Of a stretch of DNA of 64,000 nt, positions 10,531 to 20,574 are shown piece by piece. A model generated the notes under the pieces. It did no database searches, was not told the DNA's origin, and saw nothing but the letters and a program-made list of their open reading frames with translations. Numbering within the stretch: the stretch's first letter is position 1; every line of letters begins with the position of its first letter. Position numbers and translations under genes: made by a program. The DNA is from Salvator merianae (lineage: Eukaryota; Chordata; Lepidosauria; Squamata; Teiidae): assembly GCA_003586115.2 (NCBI GenBank), contig QVOM02000126.1, positions 11,203,404 to 11,267,403 of the forward strand, read 5' to 3'.

Positions 10531-11305
10531 GAAATGTTTTCACTTTAGTGTTCCCAATTGCTTCTTATCTCATCACTCTGCTGTCTTTCCTCCCACCCCA
10601 GGTCCCTGTCCCCACTCCAAAACCTTACATTCTTGATACCCAGCAGCCTCTATCTTTCCAAACCCCTTTACTGTTTCTCCTTCACAAGCACAGAGGCAGA
10701 AGACACCCACACACACTGAAATCCAATTCATGAGCTTCCATTGAAGTCCACTGTTATTAATTTAGAGCAGTACTGGATGACGACCTCTTTTTTTTTTTAA
10801 ACTAATAAAATTTCTTTTAAAAAGACAACCTTATCTTCTTTTTGTATTTATAACTCACCTTCAGCAAGTAACTCTGGGCACAAAACATGCAAAAATGGAT
10901 AAAACTAGATTAAACATTTTAAAACACAGAGAAACACAGCGGAGAGAATACAATTTAAAAGCTACATGAAATATAAAAGAAAGTCATGGATTCCTGATCC
11001 GTTCCCTTGAAGAATACAAACTTTAACTGATGTCGCTTTTATACATGCGCAAGCAAACGATTCCTAAGAATGGCACTTTAGCAAAGAAAGGCACAACCCT
11101 GGAGTAGATAGGAAGAAAAAGTTACAGCTGCAAGCTAGATATAGCAAACACATGACCAGGCTTCTAAAAATAAAACCACATTCCCACTAAGAGCCAGGAA
11201 TAAGCCAGGGCACACTAGCTCCTTGTAAAAGGGCTGGTTCTGCCTCTCCAAACTTTACTAGAACTAGTGATTCTTTGGAGAGAAGCTGGCATTTGTACTA
11301 CACTC
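10531..11305. other. unique DNA
   Basis: Contains a homopolymer T run near 10790 and AT-rich sequence. No repeat family or exon recognised. Confidence 0.35.
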
Positions 11306-11635
11306 TGTTTTTGACAATGAAGTCCCTGAAACCAGGTGGCTAAGCTGGCATAGAATGTTCACAAACATTCAAATGTCTGCTTTCGACAATGAAGCCCCTG
11401 AAACCAGTTGGATGAGCTGGCATAGAATGTTCACAAACATTCAAATGTCTGCTTTCAACAATGAAGCCCCTGAAACCAGTTGGATGAGCTGGCATAGAAT
11501 GTTCACAAACATTCAAATGTCTGCTTTCGACAATGAAGCTCCTGAAACCAGTTGGATGAGCTGGCATAGAATGTTCACAAACATTCAAATGTTTGCTTTT
11601 GACAATGAAGCCCCTGAAACCAGCTGGTTTCAAAT
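11306..11635. repeat. 72-bp minisatellite, about 4.5 copies
   Basis: Units begin at 11355, 11427, 11499 and 11571, with a partial, more diverged unit upstream. Each holds the small palindrome GAATGTTCACAAACATTC. The unit length is a multiple of three, so both strands give repeating ORFs (plus strand MFTNIQMSAFDNEAPETSW). That follows from the period and is not evidence of coding. Confidence 0.95.
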
Positions 11636-11639
11636 GGGT

Positions 11640-12390
11640 AACCCTGGCTTTTGTGTAGCCAACGTCTGTGACAGGAAAAAAAAATGGTTTCTTCCATGTT
11701 GCTGAGATTAAAGACTTAGAAGGCCTGTTATAGCTGCCTGGAACTAATCAGTCTGTTTTATTTTTGCTGCAGGAGTGTAATTATGCCTATAAGGAAGTCA
11801 TTTTAAGCATGGGAAAAGGTAGTATTTAGGACTCTTAAATTACAAGCAGAAAACATAATTTGATTTCTACTCGTGGCTGATATTAAACATATATACTCCA
11901 CATGCCTTAACCTGCTTTCCACCTAACATGGGGCTGTGCAGAAATAAGTCTGGAGTCTCCAACTTTTACTGACCCCCCCCCCCAGCCCCCGACTACAATG
12001 AGAAAGTTATGGTTCTTCCTAACTGCTACAGTGGTGCAGTTGGGAAGAAATGTGAAGCTGAGCTAAAACGATACAAATCAAAAGGCTTAATTTTTTAGGG
12101 ACTAAAGCCTCTTATAGTGATCAACAGGGACTGACGTGTTTGCAGAATCCTTCCTCCCTCTGCCTTTTGCACTGTGCCCCCACGCTACATAGCTGAAAGC
12201 TGGAAACTGGAATGAACTAATTTTGCTTAGGGGGCAATCAAATATTTACACAAGAAGTGAGCTGAAGATCTGGGAAGTCACAGGTAGGGCGTGATAATCA
12301 GAAACTGGGGAGTGTCAAGGAAATCTAATTATTGCCTTGCTGGGTCTGACTCTTGATACTACATATGGTATGTTTGCTGGAGTGGCTTTA
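11640..12390. other. unique DNA
   Basis: Nothing recognised except a C run at about 11972. Confidence 0.35.
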
Positions 12391-12396
12391 ACTAAT

Positions 12397-12618
12397 GGGG
12401 TTCCACACTGGCCATACACTGGACCAGCAAGAGTACTAGGACCCTTCCTTCCACACACTGGCGTGGGAGGCCCCGTCCCCAGGGGGACAGTGTAAGGGGT
12501 GAAGTCTAAGGGGGCGGGACTTCCCTTAGATCCTGCCTGCTGCCATTGTGCAGAAGGGAGGTTCCTAGTTAGTATGCTTGCTGGCCTGATCCAGTATACC
12601 GGCCAGTGCGGAAATGTC
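12397..12618. mobile_element. MITE, group B, degraded
   Basis: Left end GGGGTTCCACACTGGCC and internal GGACCAGCAAGAGTACTAGG match the inverted right side AGTATGCTTGCTGGCC ... CCGGCCAGTGCGGAA. The right terminus is eroded, so no TSD is called. Confidence 0.6.
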
Positions 12619-12624
12619 TTCTGA

Positions 12625-12715
12625 GGCAGAACAGCTACCTGGAAAGCAGAGGGCTGTCGGTTCTCTGCTAAGAAAACTGTCTGAAGGTCACCAGGAATCC
12701 ATGGCTAACAGCTAC
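12625..12715 (+). repeat. SINE fragment
   Basis: CCTGGAAAGCAGAGGGCTG ... AAGAAAACTGTCTGAAGGT matches the body of the tRNA-headed SINEs at 16852-17205, truncated at both ends. Confidence 0.6.
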
Positions 12716-12904
12716 ATTCCACTTGCACAACTGGTGACTGGGAGATGTGCGGAAGCAAGACGAAAGGGTAACTGAGGTAGTGCATCGACGGAGGAGATGA
12801 GGGAGAGAGCAGATGGCTCCCGGCAGGTGCGCCTCTTAAAAAAACTGATCATAGGTGACTTCTGACCAGGCTGTTTATTCCTGCAAGCCAACATAATACA
12901 AGGG

Positions 12905-13035
12905 ATAGAATGTCAAAGAACCACCTGGGAGTTCTTAGGTTCAAACCTTCACTTGGCCACAGAAGGCCAATGCGTGACCTCAGGCCAGTCACTGCTTCTC
13001 AGCTGAACCTACCTCAAAGGGCTGTAAGGAAAAAT
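12905..13035 (+). repeat. tRNA-headed / MIR-like SINE fragment
   Basis: Carries a B-box-like GGTTCAAACCT, followed by TGACCTCAGGCCAGTCACTG and CTCAGCTGAACCTACCTCAAAGGGC, the stock order of this SINE class. Confidence 0.65.
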
Positions 13036-13065
13036 CATGTCAACACAGGGATACCCTGCTGGATA

Positions 13066-13386
13066 AGACCAGTAGAAGAAGAAGAAGAACAACAACAACA
13101 ACAACAACTTGGTTTTTATACCCCACTTTTCTCGGCCGAAGCTGACTCAAAGCGGCTTACAAGGTTATTTTTTCGCCCGAAGGCTTACATCTATCTATCT
13201 TCCGCATCACACAATGTGATGCTCCCTATTTATCTACTTGCAATTACTTGCTTTCGAACAGCTAGGTTGGCTGGAGCTAGAGGCCAGTAGAGGGTGCTCA
13301 TCCCCTCTACACGGCAGACAGGGGCCTCGAACTCTGATCCTCCTAGTGAAAGATCAGTGCCCTAGCCACCTGCGCCACCGTCCAGC
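13066..13386 (-). repeat. full-length tRNA-headed SINE
   Basis: On the minus strand it starts GTGGCGCAGGTGGCTAG (A-box-like), then has GAGTTCGAGGCC (B-box-like), and runs to a LINE-like tail (GTAAGCCGCTTTGAGTC ... GGTATAAAAACC) ending in (GTT)n(CTT)n. About 320 bp. Structure suggests transcription by RNA polymerase III in the past. Confidence 0.75.
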
Positions 13387-13820
13387 ACTCTGCTCTCTCA
13401 GTGGCCAATTAGCTGCAGAAGGAAGCCCACCAGCAGGGCATGAACCCACAGCTTGCTCTGCCTGCAGTCTCCCAACAGCCGTCCTTCAGAGGCATAAGAA
13501 CATAAGAAGGGTTCTACTGGACCAGACCCACAGCCCATCCAGTCCAGCAGTCTGATCTCACAATGACCAGTCAGCTGCACAGGGAAGTCTACCTACAGGA
13601 CCTGAGCACACAGGTTCCCCTACTCACAGCCTCCTAGCAACTGGCCTCCAGAGGCATAAGCACATAAGAAGTGTCTCACTGGATCGGACCCAGACTTCAG
13701 CAGTCTGTTCTTTCAGTAGCCAACCAGCTGCTCAAGAAAACCCACCAGTAAGATACCAGCATACCGCTTGCTCTCCTTGCAACTTCCCAGCAGAGGGCCT
13801 TCAGAGTCAGACTGGCCACT
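13375..13820 (-). repeat. tandem CR1 3' ends
   Basis: Three antisense CR1 ends lie head to tail, each with a CATAAG.ACATAAG boundary (about 13492 and 13658) and CCAGTCCAGCAGTCTG-type text. They belong to the GCTGCAGAGGAAGCCC subtype, older than the copies further right. Confidence 0.65.
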
Positions 13821-13876
13821 TCCTATTACAAGAGGCAGTCACACTGGCACCAGGGCAAGTGGCCATTGGTAGCTCT

Positions 13877-13960
13877 GGGCGTTTCCGCACTTACCACGGT
13901 AGAGTAGAACATCTGGATTACTGGATTACTGTAATGCACTTTTAACCAGGCACTGAAAAC
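13877..13960. mobile_element. MITE left-end fragment of the GGNCC clan
   Basis: GGGCGTTTCCGCACTTACC is a good terminal match, but no partner end was found downstream. Confidence 0.5.
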
Positions 13961-14280
13961 CATATAAAGTTGGTGCCTGGCTGTACCTCTGCTGTGAGGC
14001 TATTCCACAGCCGGGGGGCCACCACAGAAAAGGCTATCGCACTGGTTGCTGATCAGGCACCAGGTCAAATTCAAAGTCCTGTGTTTCCTCAAATGGAGCA
14101 TATTGAGAATATTTGGGATCATCTATGGGTCCCAGCAGTACCTGAACATCTTGTTGTCTGCCACAGAATGACCTTCACTGTGGAGAGCCTCACACACTGG
14201 AATGCTCTCTCTTCAGATGTTCATGGGGCACCTACTACGGCCGCCTCCAGACTTCTCTAATTTTAACGTGTTATTTAGCG
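13961..14280. repeat. L2-like fragments in both orientations
   Basis: 13970-14035 resembles the antisense L2 phrase for a VAP.LWN motif; 14100-14260 reads MTFTVESLTHWNALSSDVHG on the plus strand, like the C-terminal NALS tail. Strongly decayed. Confidence 0.4.
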
Positions 14281-14794
14281 ATATTCTGGAGTAAAGTGAC
14301 TCTGGAATTAACGCATGCTGCCCAGACAGGAGAGCAACAGCATGGGGAAAGCAGAGGCACTTAGTAGTCGGCAGTTGCTTCCATGATGACGCCACGTATA
14401 CATCCAGGTGTTTTGATGTCACAAAAGAACCAGAAGTGTGCAATCGCTACCCCCGGCGCATGCGCAGCCATCATTTCCAGCGGGATTTGGCCCAACACAT
14501 GAGCAGCGGCCATCCCCAAGATGGTGGATTACGCAAGCAAGCATCCAGTCCAGGAAAGTGCTCTCGCTTTTTTCCATAAAACCCGGGTTGGGAGTTGATT
14601 TTCACGCAATAATGTTATTATGGGATATCACCCAATACCCAGGGACTATGTTGTGATTGCCACAGATAAGTGTGGCAATCCCAATATATACCAAGCATAG
14701 TTCCAGGTTTTATACCCCATTTGGAGGCAGCCTCTAACAGTTTACCCAGGTATTCCCAGGGTGAATGAATGTTTGCTGTATACAGATACCCATT

Positions 14795-14930
14795 TCTTAA
14801 TACTGTGTTTATACAGAGTTGTTTTAATTGTTCTTAACTTGGCACTGAATTCGTTTGTGAACTGTTTTGAAACCTTTTAGCAGGAGAAAGCAATAGTATG
14901 AAAATGTATTATATGAATAAATAATACTGC
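14795..14930 (+). repeat. LINE 3' tail (L2-like)
   Basis: GTTTATACAGAGTTGTTTTAATTG onward to GAATAAATAATA resembles an old L2-type 3' UTR with a short A-rich end. Confidence 0.45.
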
Positions 14931-16020
14931 ACAGACAAGAAACAGGTGACAAGTCAAAAGGAATGCATTTGCCGCACAAACTGACAAAAGGAGATTATTA
15001 TTTACGTTTCTAAATTTATACCCTGCCTTCCTTTTCTCACAGGAGACTGCAATATCCCCTGAGTAACATTCACAAGACCAGGGCAAACTCCTGACCCGGA
15101 CCCGGGAACAAAAGGGACGCAGCGGAAGTTTGGTACCAACTTGTGGCAGAGAAAGCTGAAATCATGCTCGGTCCAAAAGGCAGAGCCTGAAACCGAAGCT
15201 GCTTGGGATTTTCAATCTGAAACAGCTGAATTTAATCACCCTGGCTGCTCGTTCCGCACCAACAAAAAAGGTCTAAAAATAAGAACATCTTGACAGCTAG
15301 ATTCTTTTTTTTTTTTTTTTTTAAATGAGGTCAACAAGATAACCTTCTGATTTAGAAATGAAAACCAGAGGATCGCAGAATTAGTAACAAGGTATAAGTG
15401 CTTCTAAAGATCCCTTGCCGAGAAAGAACATAATTAAGAGTATTTTTTTTTAAAAAAATATTTGTCTCTCCCTCCCTCTCTCCGCTCCGGAGTCCAAATC
15501 GCCGCGCGCACGGCCACTTTTTCCCTTCTACCTCACAGCATCGGAATTTGCTGGCGCACCACAAGTGAGCTTGAAGAATGTGGCGTTTCCGTAGCGTACG
15601 GCTTCAGAGAATCCCAAATGACAGCGGTTAGCTGCATTCTTTCGCTCCGAGATCATTCATCCCACTTTAGCAACGCACGACAGTGGAAACCAGAGAGATG
15701 GAGGGAGCAGAGGCCAAGGGCACGGAGATCCCACATTTTAATGCCTCGAAATGCCACGCAGCGAGCAAAACCAGAGCAGGTGTGTGGACGGGGGACGGAC
15801 ACGGGACAGCGAAGCTACACAAAGAATTCCAAGGTCCAGACTTGACCAACAGCTGCTGGCCACTGGTATCTGGGCAATCTTGCTACTGACCGGCAGGGCC
15901 TCTGCCTGCACATAGATGGAGCTTTGTACTGTCAGAATAAGACCGAAATCTTATAAGAATAAAATAAGAATAAAATTTTGCTTTTACTGCTGCCCTGACT
16001 TTCCTCTTTGAGGTCGAAGT
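14931..16020. other. unique DNA with a small CpG cluster
   Basis: 15470-15620 has several CpGs (AATCGCCGCGCGCACGGCC) after a CT-rich tract. It is too small to call a CpG island promoter, and no exon was seen. Poly-T lies at 15305-15322. Confidence 0.35.
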
Positions 16021-16035
16021 GTCCTAAGAAACCAG

Positions 16036-16530
16036 GGGCCTTTTTGCACTGCTGTTATCAGAAAGGGGACTTCGGGTCTCCCTTCCGCACATTAATCCAG
16101 AATAAGGAGGCCCCAGCCACCACTGGTACACTTCTCCTGCAAAGAATGGAGCGTAATCCAGATCACTGTTGGACCTCAATATCAAGGTCTACCGGCAGAC
16201 CACTGAGGCCCAGTCCAGAACACGGAGGCATGCAGAAGAAAAACCTCCATGTTTCGGACCATCAGGGGACGGATTTTGGCGGTGCACCAAAGTGTGCAAC
16301 TGAAACGGTTCTCCCAGGGCCTCTGAGGCCAGGAACTTTCATTCCTGACCCTTCAGAGCTTCTGCCAGCCAGATTTGAAGCTCGCGTGAGCTCTGAAGCT
16401 GGAACGAGGGCCGGGCCGGATGAACACTGTCATGCTACTCCAGCCCAGAGCAATCTGTTCCAGACTGGGGACGGATTGCTCTGTTCCTGACCCACTATTA
16501 CAGACCAGGCCAAGGAAGTGCAGAACGGCC
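16036..16530. mobile_element. MITE, group D (about 500 bp)
   Basis: Left end GGGCCTTTTTGCACTGC, right end GAAGTGCAGAACGGCC. Inside are the group module (ATTTTGGCGGTGCACCAAAG, GAGGCCAGGAACTTTCATTCC) and AGTCCAGAACACGG. The flanks do not show a convincing 3-bp repeat. Confidence 0.6.
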
Positions 16531-16851
16531 TCTGGAAGGCAGACACTGGCCAGCTTGGTGGGTTCCTTAGAACACAGAATATCTAAGGGCACCGTGTGTC
16601 AAAGATGAATAGGGACATTCTCTATCCCTTTTAATTACCTTTCTTTTCTAAACCAAAAAAAGCCACTAGATGCAGTGTTTGTTCTTCTTAAGGAAGTTCT
16701 CCCAGCCTTTTAAATCATCTAATTGCTTAACTCATGTGGAATGCCCCAATGCTCAAGAGTCCATAAGCAGCTTTTATATATTCCGCACTCTCCATTTCGA
16801 AGAAGGGCCTTTCTGAAGTTGCCTTCAATAGACCAGACCAAGTGGAGCAGA

Positions 16852-17000
16852 GGAGTGGTTGTAGCTCACCGGTAGAGCAAACTGCCTGGAATGCAGAGGG
16901 TTGCCAGTTGAATCCCCAGTCTCTCCCTGGAAGTAGGCAATGGCAAACCACTTCTGTATTTCTGCCAATAATACTGCAAAGAGGTGCCCATGGAGTCTGG
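16852..17000 (+). repeat. tRNA-headed SINE, copy 1 of a tandem pair
   Basis: A-box-like TAGCTCACCGGTAGAGC, B-box-like AGTTGAATCCCC, then CCTGGAAGTAGGCAATGGC. Ends just before the second copy. Confidence 0.8.
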
Positions 17001-17002
17001 GT

Positions 17003-17205
17003 GGTGCTGTAGCCCAGTGGTAGAGCAAACTGCCTGGAAAGCAGAGGGCTGCGGGTTCAATCCCCAGCCTCTCCCTGGAAGTAGGCAATGGCAAACCACT
17101 TTTGGATTTCTGACAAGAAAACTGCATAAAGGTGCCCATAGAGACGCCAATGCAGTCAACCAGGAGTCGGACACAACACAGTGGGATCCAATGACAACAT
17201 CAACA
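17003..17205 (+). repeat. tRNA-headed SINE, copy 2, with BovB-like tail
   Basis: TAGCCCAGTGGTAGAGC (A box) and GGGTTCAATCCCC (B box) are followed by the same body and by GGAGTCGGACACAACAC ... ACAACATCAACA, which resembles the 3' end of BovB LINEs. This is the layout of Sauria-type SINEs, which borrow BovB reverse transcriptase. It is not a tRNA gene: no cloverleaf is retained. Confidence 0.8.
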
Positions 17206-17412
17206 GATAGCCCAGACCCTGCTAGGATGGATGGCTCCTGGCATGGAACAAGGTGGTCTGCACTGGGGCAGCCCCTGCATCAGCTCTGAAGCTTGTGCCA
17301 GCTTCGTAGCCAGTGCTGAAGACCTTGTTGTGCTGGGGCAATGGGTCCTGTGGTATGCCGGATCATGGTGGTATGCCATCCACACACTTCCATGATTCAG
17401 TATACCACCCCT

Positions 17413-17821
17413 AGTATGTCAGTGTCTGCACTTTGAAGAGGCCCTTGTGATTGGGAGCAGGCTACAGCCACTCCTGATCACTACTAGCTGGGGAGCACAA
17501 AACTGTGCTCCATAGCTGTACCAGGAGCACCTGGACTGCTCCTAGTATGCAGCGTCCACACCTACTTCCGGGTTCGAACACTGCCCAGCACAGCTGTGGC
17601 TGCGCAGTCACTTGGCACATCCCTGGTCACCGTGGCAGTGGCTAGAAGTTTCCCTGGCCGCTGTCATGGTGGGGCAGCCATCGTTCACACTGTGAGTGCT
17701 GGAGGCCCCTTGCCAGGATGTTCCAGCCCTCACAGTGCAGACGGCCACTACACTGTGGGAACCGTTCCACTGTGGAATGTTTGCAACTGAACATTCCATC
17801 ATGGAAGGTGCGAAAAGGCCC
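17413..17821. mobile_element. MITE, group A, left end truncated
   Basis: Right end AAGGTGCGAAAAGGCCC with the adjacent AACATTCCATCATGGAA hairpin. The left border starts inside the usual GTGTCTGCACTTTG region. Confidence 0.6.
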
Positions 17822-17875
17822 GGAGATTCCTAGTACACTTGCTGATCCGGTCTACCAGCAAGTGAGAAATCGCCC
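17822..17875. mobile_element. MITE, group B, right-end fragment
   Basis: CCTAGTACACTTGCTGATCC to GAGAAATCGCCC matches the right arm of group B. The group A element at 17413 probably interrupted this older copy. Confidence 0.5.
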
Positions 17876-18211
17876 AATAGCTTTCTCCAATGTAAGGAAA
17901 ACAGATGCCATTTCTAGGAATGTGTTTTACAGTTGCAGTCTGGAGTGACAACGATTCCAGGGCAGTGAGTAAAACAGCACTCGAAACTGACATGTTAAAA
18001 TTTGGACTCTAATTGCGATGGGAGGAGCAGCGTTACAGCAAGATCTTCGTGGTTTGGAACTGTTGTAGGTTGTCCTGGCAAATCCGAAATGTGTTAATTC
18101 TAGATTAACGGCATAAGGATACATCTCTGACAGCTTTATACTGAGTTATTCAGGAGTTTTGCTTAAAACGATCGCTATCGACGCAAACTGTAGGCACAGG
18201 GAGCTCACCAG

Positions 18212-18312
18212 CAGCCCTCCATATGTTTCTGAACTACAACTCCCAGCATTCTATGGGAGTTCTGGTGCAGCATGCTGGAAGTTGTAGTTCAGAAACATCT
18301 AGAGGGCCACAG
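18212..18312. mobile_element. short palindromic MITE with ACTACAACTCCCAGCA arms
   Basis: Left arm CAGCCCTCCATATGTTTCTG then AACTACAACTCCCAGCA; right arm GCTGGAAGTTGTAGTTCAG then AAACATCTAGAGGGC. It is a hairpin of about 100 bp. Confidence 0.65.
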
Positions 18313-18324
18313 ATGATTAGCCTT

Positions 18325-18785
18325 ACTCCCCATTTGCACTATCCAGGCTGCTTTCTGAATTGCCTTGTCTGCACCAGGGAGCCATGGCAGCTTACCAGAA
18401 AGTTGCTGCAGGTTCCCCCAACCCCATCCAGCAGTGGGGGGCTGCTTTTTTGCAACAGGCTCACCAGGAGCATCTGGACTGCATCTGGATTGCTCCTGGA
18501 CGCCAGCATCCACACCCGGCATGGTCAGCGGGTGTGGTGGCGCGACCGGGGCTGTGCAGTCATGTGCCACATCCTGATCGCCACAGCAACCACACGCCAC
18601 TGCACACGTCTCTCACCACACGCCAGTGCAGCCGTTGCCTCTGCACTGGCACTCAAGTGCTGCTGGATGCGTAGAGGGCTGCTTTAGCACTTGAAGTGCG
18701 AATGGCCACCATCACACTTGATTTTCACCGGCCTGATACGATATTGTTACACCATACCAGGCCGACAAGTGCAAACACATCGGGG
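18325..18785. mobile_element. degenerate MITE of the GGNCC clan
   Basis: Ends near CATTTGCACTATCCAGGC and GCCGACAAGTGCAAACAC, with AGGAGCATCTGGACTGC inside. Too eroded for a TSD. Confidence 0.4.
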
Positions 18786-19305
18786 AAGCAAAACATTAAA
18801 AAAAATAATCTAAAAGCGTGAGCCAGAGTTTCATTTAACCATGAAATCCCCAATGAAATGAGTTAGGGCTATGTGTCCTGTTGGAGCCATCAAGAAGACA
18901 ACGAAGGACAGCTTCCTCGAGCATTTAGCTCTCAAACTAATAATCCTTTTCTTTTTTAAAGGAACGAGGTACAGTCACGGTTCGGCTGAGACAGAGGGCA
19001 AGCAGTGGCTATCATGCAGCTAAAAATATCAGTTTAGCAAACCACAAAACCTTGGCTCGCTGCTATATAATGTTTATGCAGATGTTTTTTCCCCAAACAG
19101 GTTTATCTACTCTTCACAGAAGGACCACCTATAGATGAGGGGCCATGGAGGGTTTTCCTGTTCTGTTTTTGTCTTTCTACTTATCTGGAAGGGAATGCTA
19201 AAACTTTTTTTTTAAAATTATTTGAATATTGGCAAGCATCTGCTAGGGTACAACAAACCAGGCATTAGCAGCCTGTTGTTATTGTTTGCTGGGGGAGTGG
19301 AATTT
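18786..19305. other. unique DNA
   Basis: 18830-18960 is non-repetitive and could be conserved. No gene seen. Confidence 0.35.
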
Positions 19306-19307
19306 CA

Positions 19308-19835
19308 TAAGAACGCAAGAGAAGCCCTGCCTCAGCCCATCTAGGCTACCATCTCATCTCACACAGTGGCCCACCAATTGCTACTCGGCATTTTCAAACA
19401 GAAGATGAAGGCAAAACCTTCACCGGCTCTGGACTCCCTGCAAATGGCCTTTAGAGGCATCCTACCTGTCTCTCCACCCTGGAGGTGGTATCTAGGCATC
19501 CACTCTAGATAAAAACGTAAGGTAAGCCCTGTTGGATTAGCATCCTGCCTCTCACTCCAACCTGGAGTCAGTATCGAGTACTCAGGCATCCATTCTACAT
19601 AAGAACATAAGAGAAACGCTGCTGGATCAGGCCACAGCCCATCTAGTCCAGCATCCTATCTCACACAGTGGCCCACCAACTGCTTCAGGGCATCTCAAGC
19701 AGAAGACAAAGGCAAAACCTTCACCTGCTCTCCACTTCCTACAAATGGCCTTTAGAGGCCTCCTGCCTGTCTCTCCACCCTGGAGGCAGTACCTGGCCAC
19801 CCCTTCTAGTAGCATCCATCCTACTTCCAAGAGCA
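19308..19835 (-). repeat. cluster of three antisense CR1 3' ends
   Basis: Boundaries at about 19308, 19508 and 19598 (CATAAGAACATAAGAG). Each carries AGTGGCCCACCAA, GCAAATGGCCTTTAGAGGC and CTCCACCCTGGAGG in order; the middle copy is deleted internally. Confidence 0.8.
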
Positions 19836-19891
19836 ATGTGATTGCAGCCAACACTGTGCTGGAATAGGAAGGCCCAGTTGCAAATCCTTAA

Positions 19892-20043
19892 GGGCGATTC
19901 TGCACTGGCTGGTATACTGGAGCAGCAAGCATACTAGGGGTCTCCCTTCCCACTCAGCCCCCCCCTTAAACCACACAAGTGTGTGGAAAGGAGTCTCCTA
20001 ATACACTTTCTGCTCCAGTATACCAGCCAGTGCAGAATCGTGC
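19892..20043. mobile_element. MITE, group B (152 bp), TSD TAA
   Basis: Left end GGGCGATTCTGCACTGGC, right end GCCAGTGCAGAATCGTGC, with TAA at 19889-19891 and 20044-20046. The inner arms GGTATACTGGAGCAGCAAGC and CTCCAGTATACC extend the palindrome. This is the cleanest group B copy. Confidence 0.8.
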
Positions 20044-20176
20044 TAAGGCAGACCTATAGGCTCAGAACCGATCTTGGGACAGAATCATTGCTTGGGCAAA
20101 CTCTCAAACCACCATGCAGAAATCTACAGACCAGTCACGAAACACAAAAGTACTAAAATGAACATACTGTATCTCA

Positions 20177-20388
20177 CGCAGTGTTCAGACATAACAAAAG
20201 GGGTGCCTTAGCGGCACCTCATAGAGACAGTGTGTGGCCCTCGAGTTCCCAAGTCTTCTCTAATCCACCTTTTCTAGCATAGAATGTTCATGAGAAGGGG
20301 GAGGGGCAGACTGGTGTGTGAACAATCCCACCTCAAAGCCGTCTTTGAGGCACCTTGAGATGCTTTTTTTGTGTGCCTGATCACAGCC
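20177..20388. mobile_element. MITE, group E, TSD TCA
   Basis: Left end CGCAGTGTTCAGACATAAC, right end CTGATCACAGCC, flanked by TCA at 20174-20176 and 20389-20391. Sister of 8372-8597. Confidence 0.7.
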
Positions 20389-20467
20389 TCAAATATGTAC
20401 ATCAGAAGGCTTATTTTATCACTGCTGATGAACGAAGAATTTACAGGAGCAAAGACCCAGTATTTTA

Positions 20468-20574
20468 GGCCCTTTCTGCACTGGGCCTTTTTCCAGATTA
20501 TGTCCCAGAATAAAGGCCTGCCATAGGGAATAATCTGGAAATAATCTGGAATAGGCCCCAGTGCAGAAAGAGCC
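20468..20574. mobile_element. MITE, group C, short (107 bp)
   Basis: Left end GGCCCTTTCTGCACTGGGCC, right end CCAGTGCAGAAAGAGCC; flanks TTA and TGA (one mismatch). Internally deleted against the 180-bp copies. Confidence 0.7.

Noticed and set aside
10088..10636. 182-codon proline-rich ORF on the plus strand
   Set aside because: It is the antisense shadow of the L2 reverse transcriptase on the minus strand.
11306..11635. CRISPR-like array
   Set aside because: Units are contiguous with no unique spacers, and the genome is vertebrate.
11340..11705. Repeat-peptide ORFs on both strands
   Set aside because: They arise from a 72-bp tandem repeat whose length is a multiple of three.
15470..15620. 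CpG-island promoter
   Set aside because: Only a handful of CpGs in about 100 bp, no exon or conserved start nearby.
16852..17205. Two tRNA genes
   Set aside because: A and B boxes are present, but no cloverleaf; the body and BovB-like tail show SINEs.
18223..18687. 154-codon ORF and overlapping frames on both strands
   Set aside because: Spans a hairpin MITE and a degenerate MITE; several frames are open because stops are rare in GC-richer sequence.
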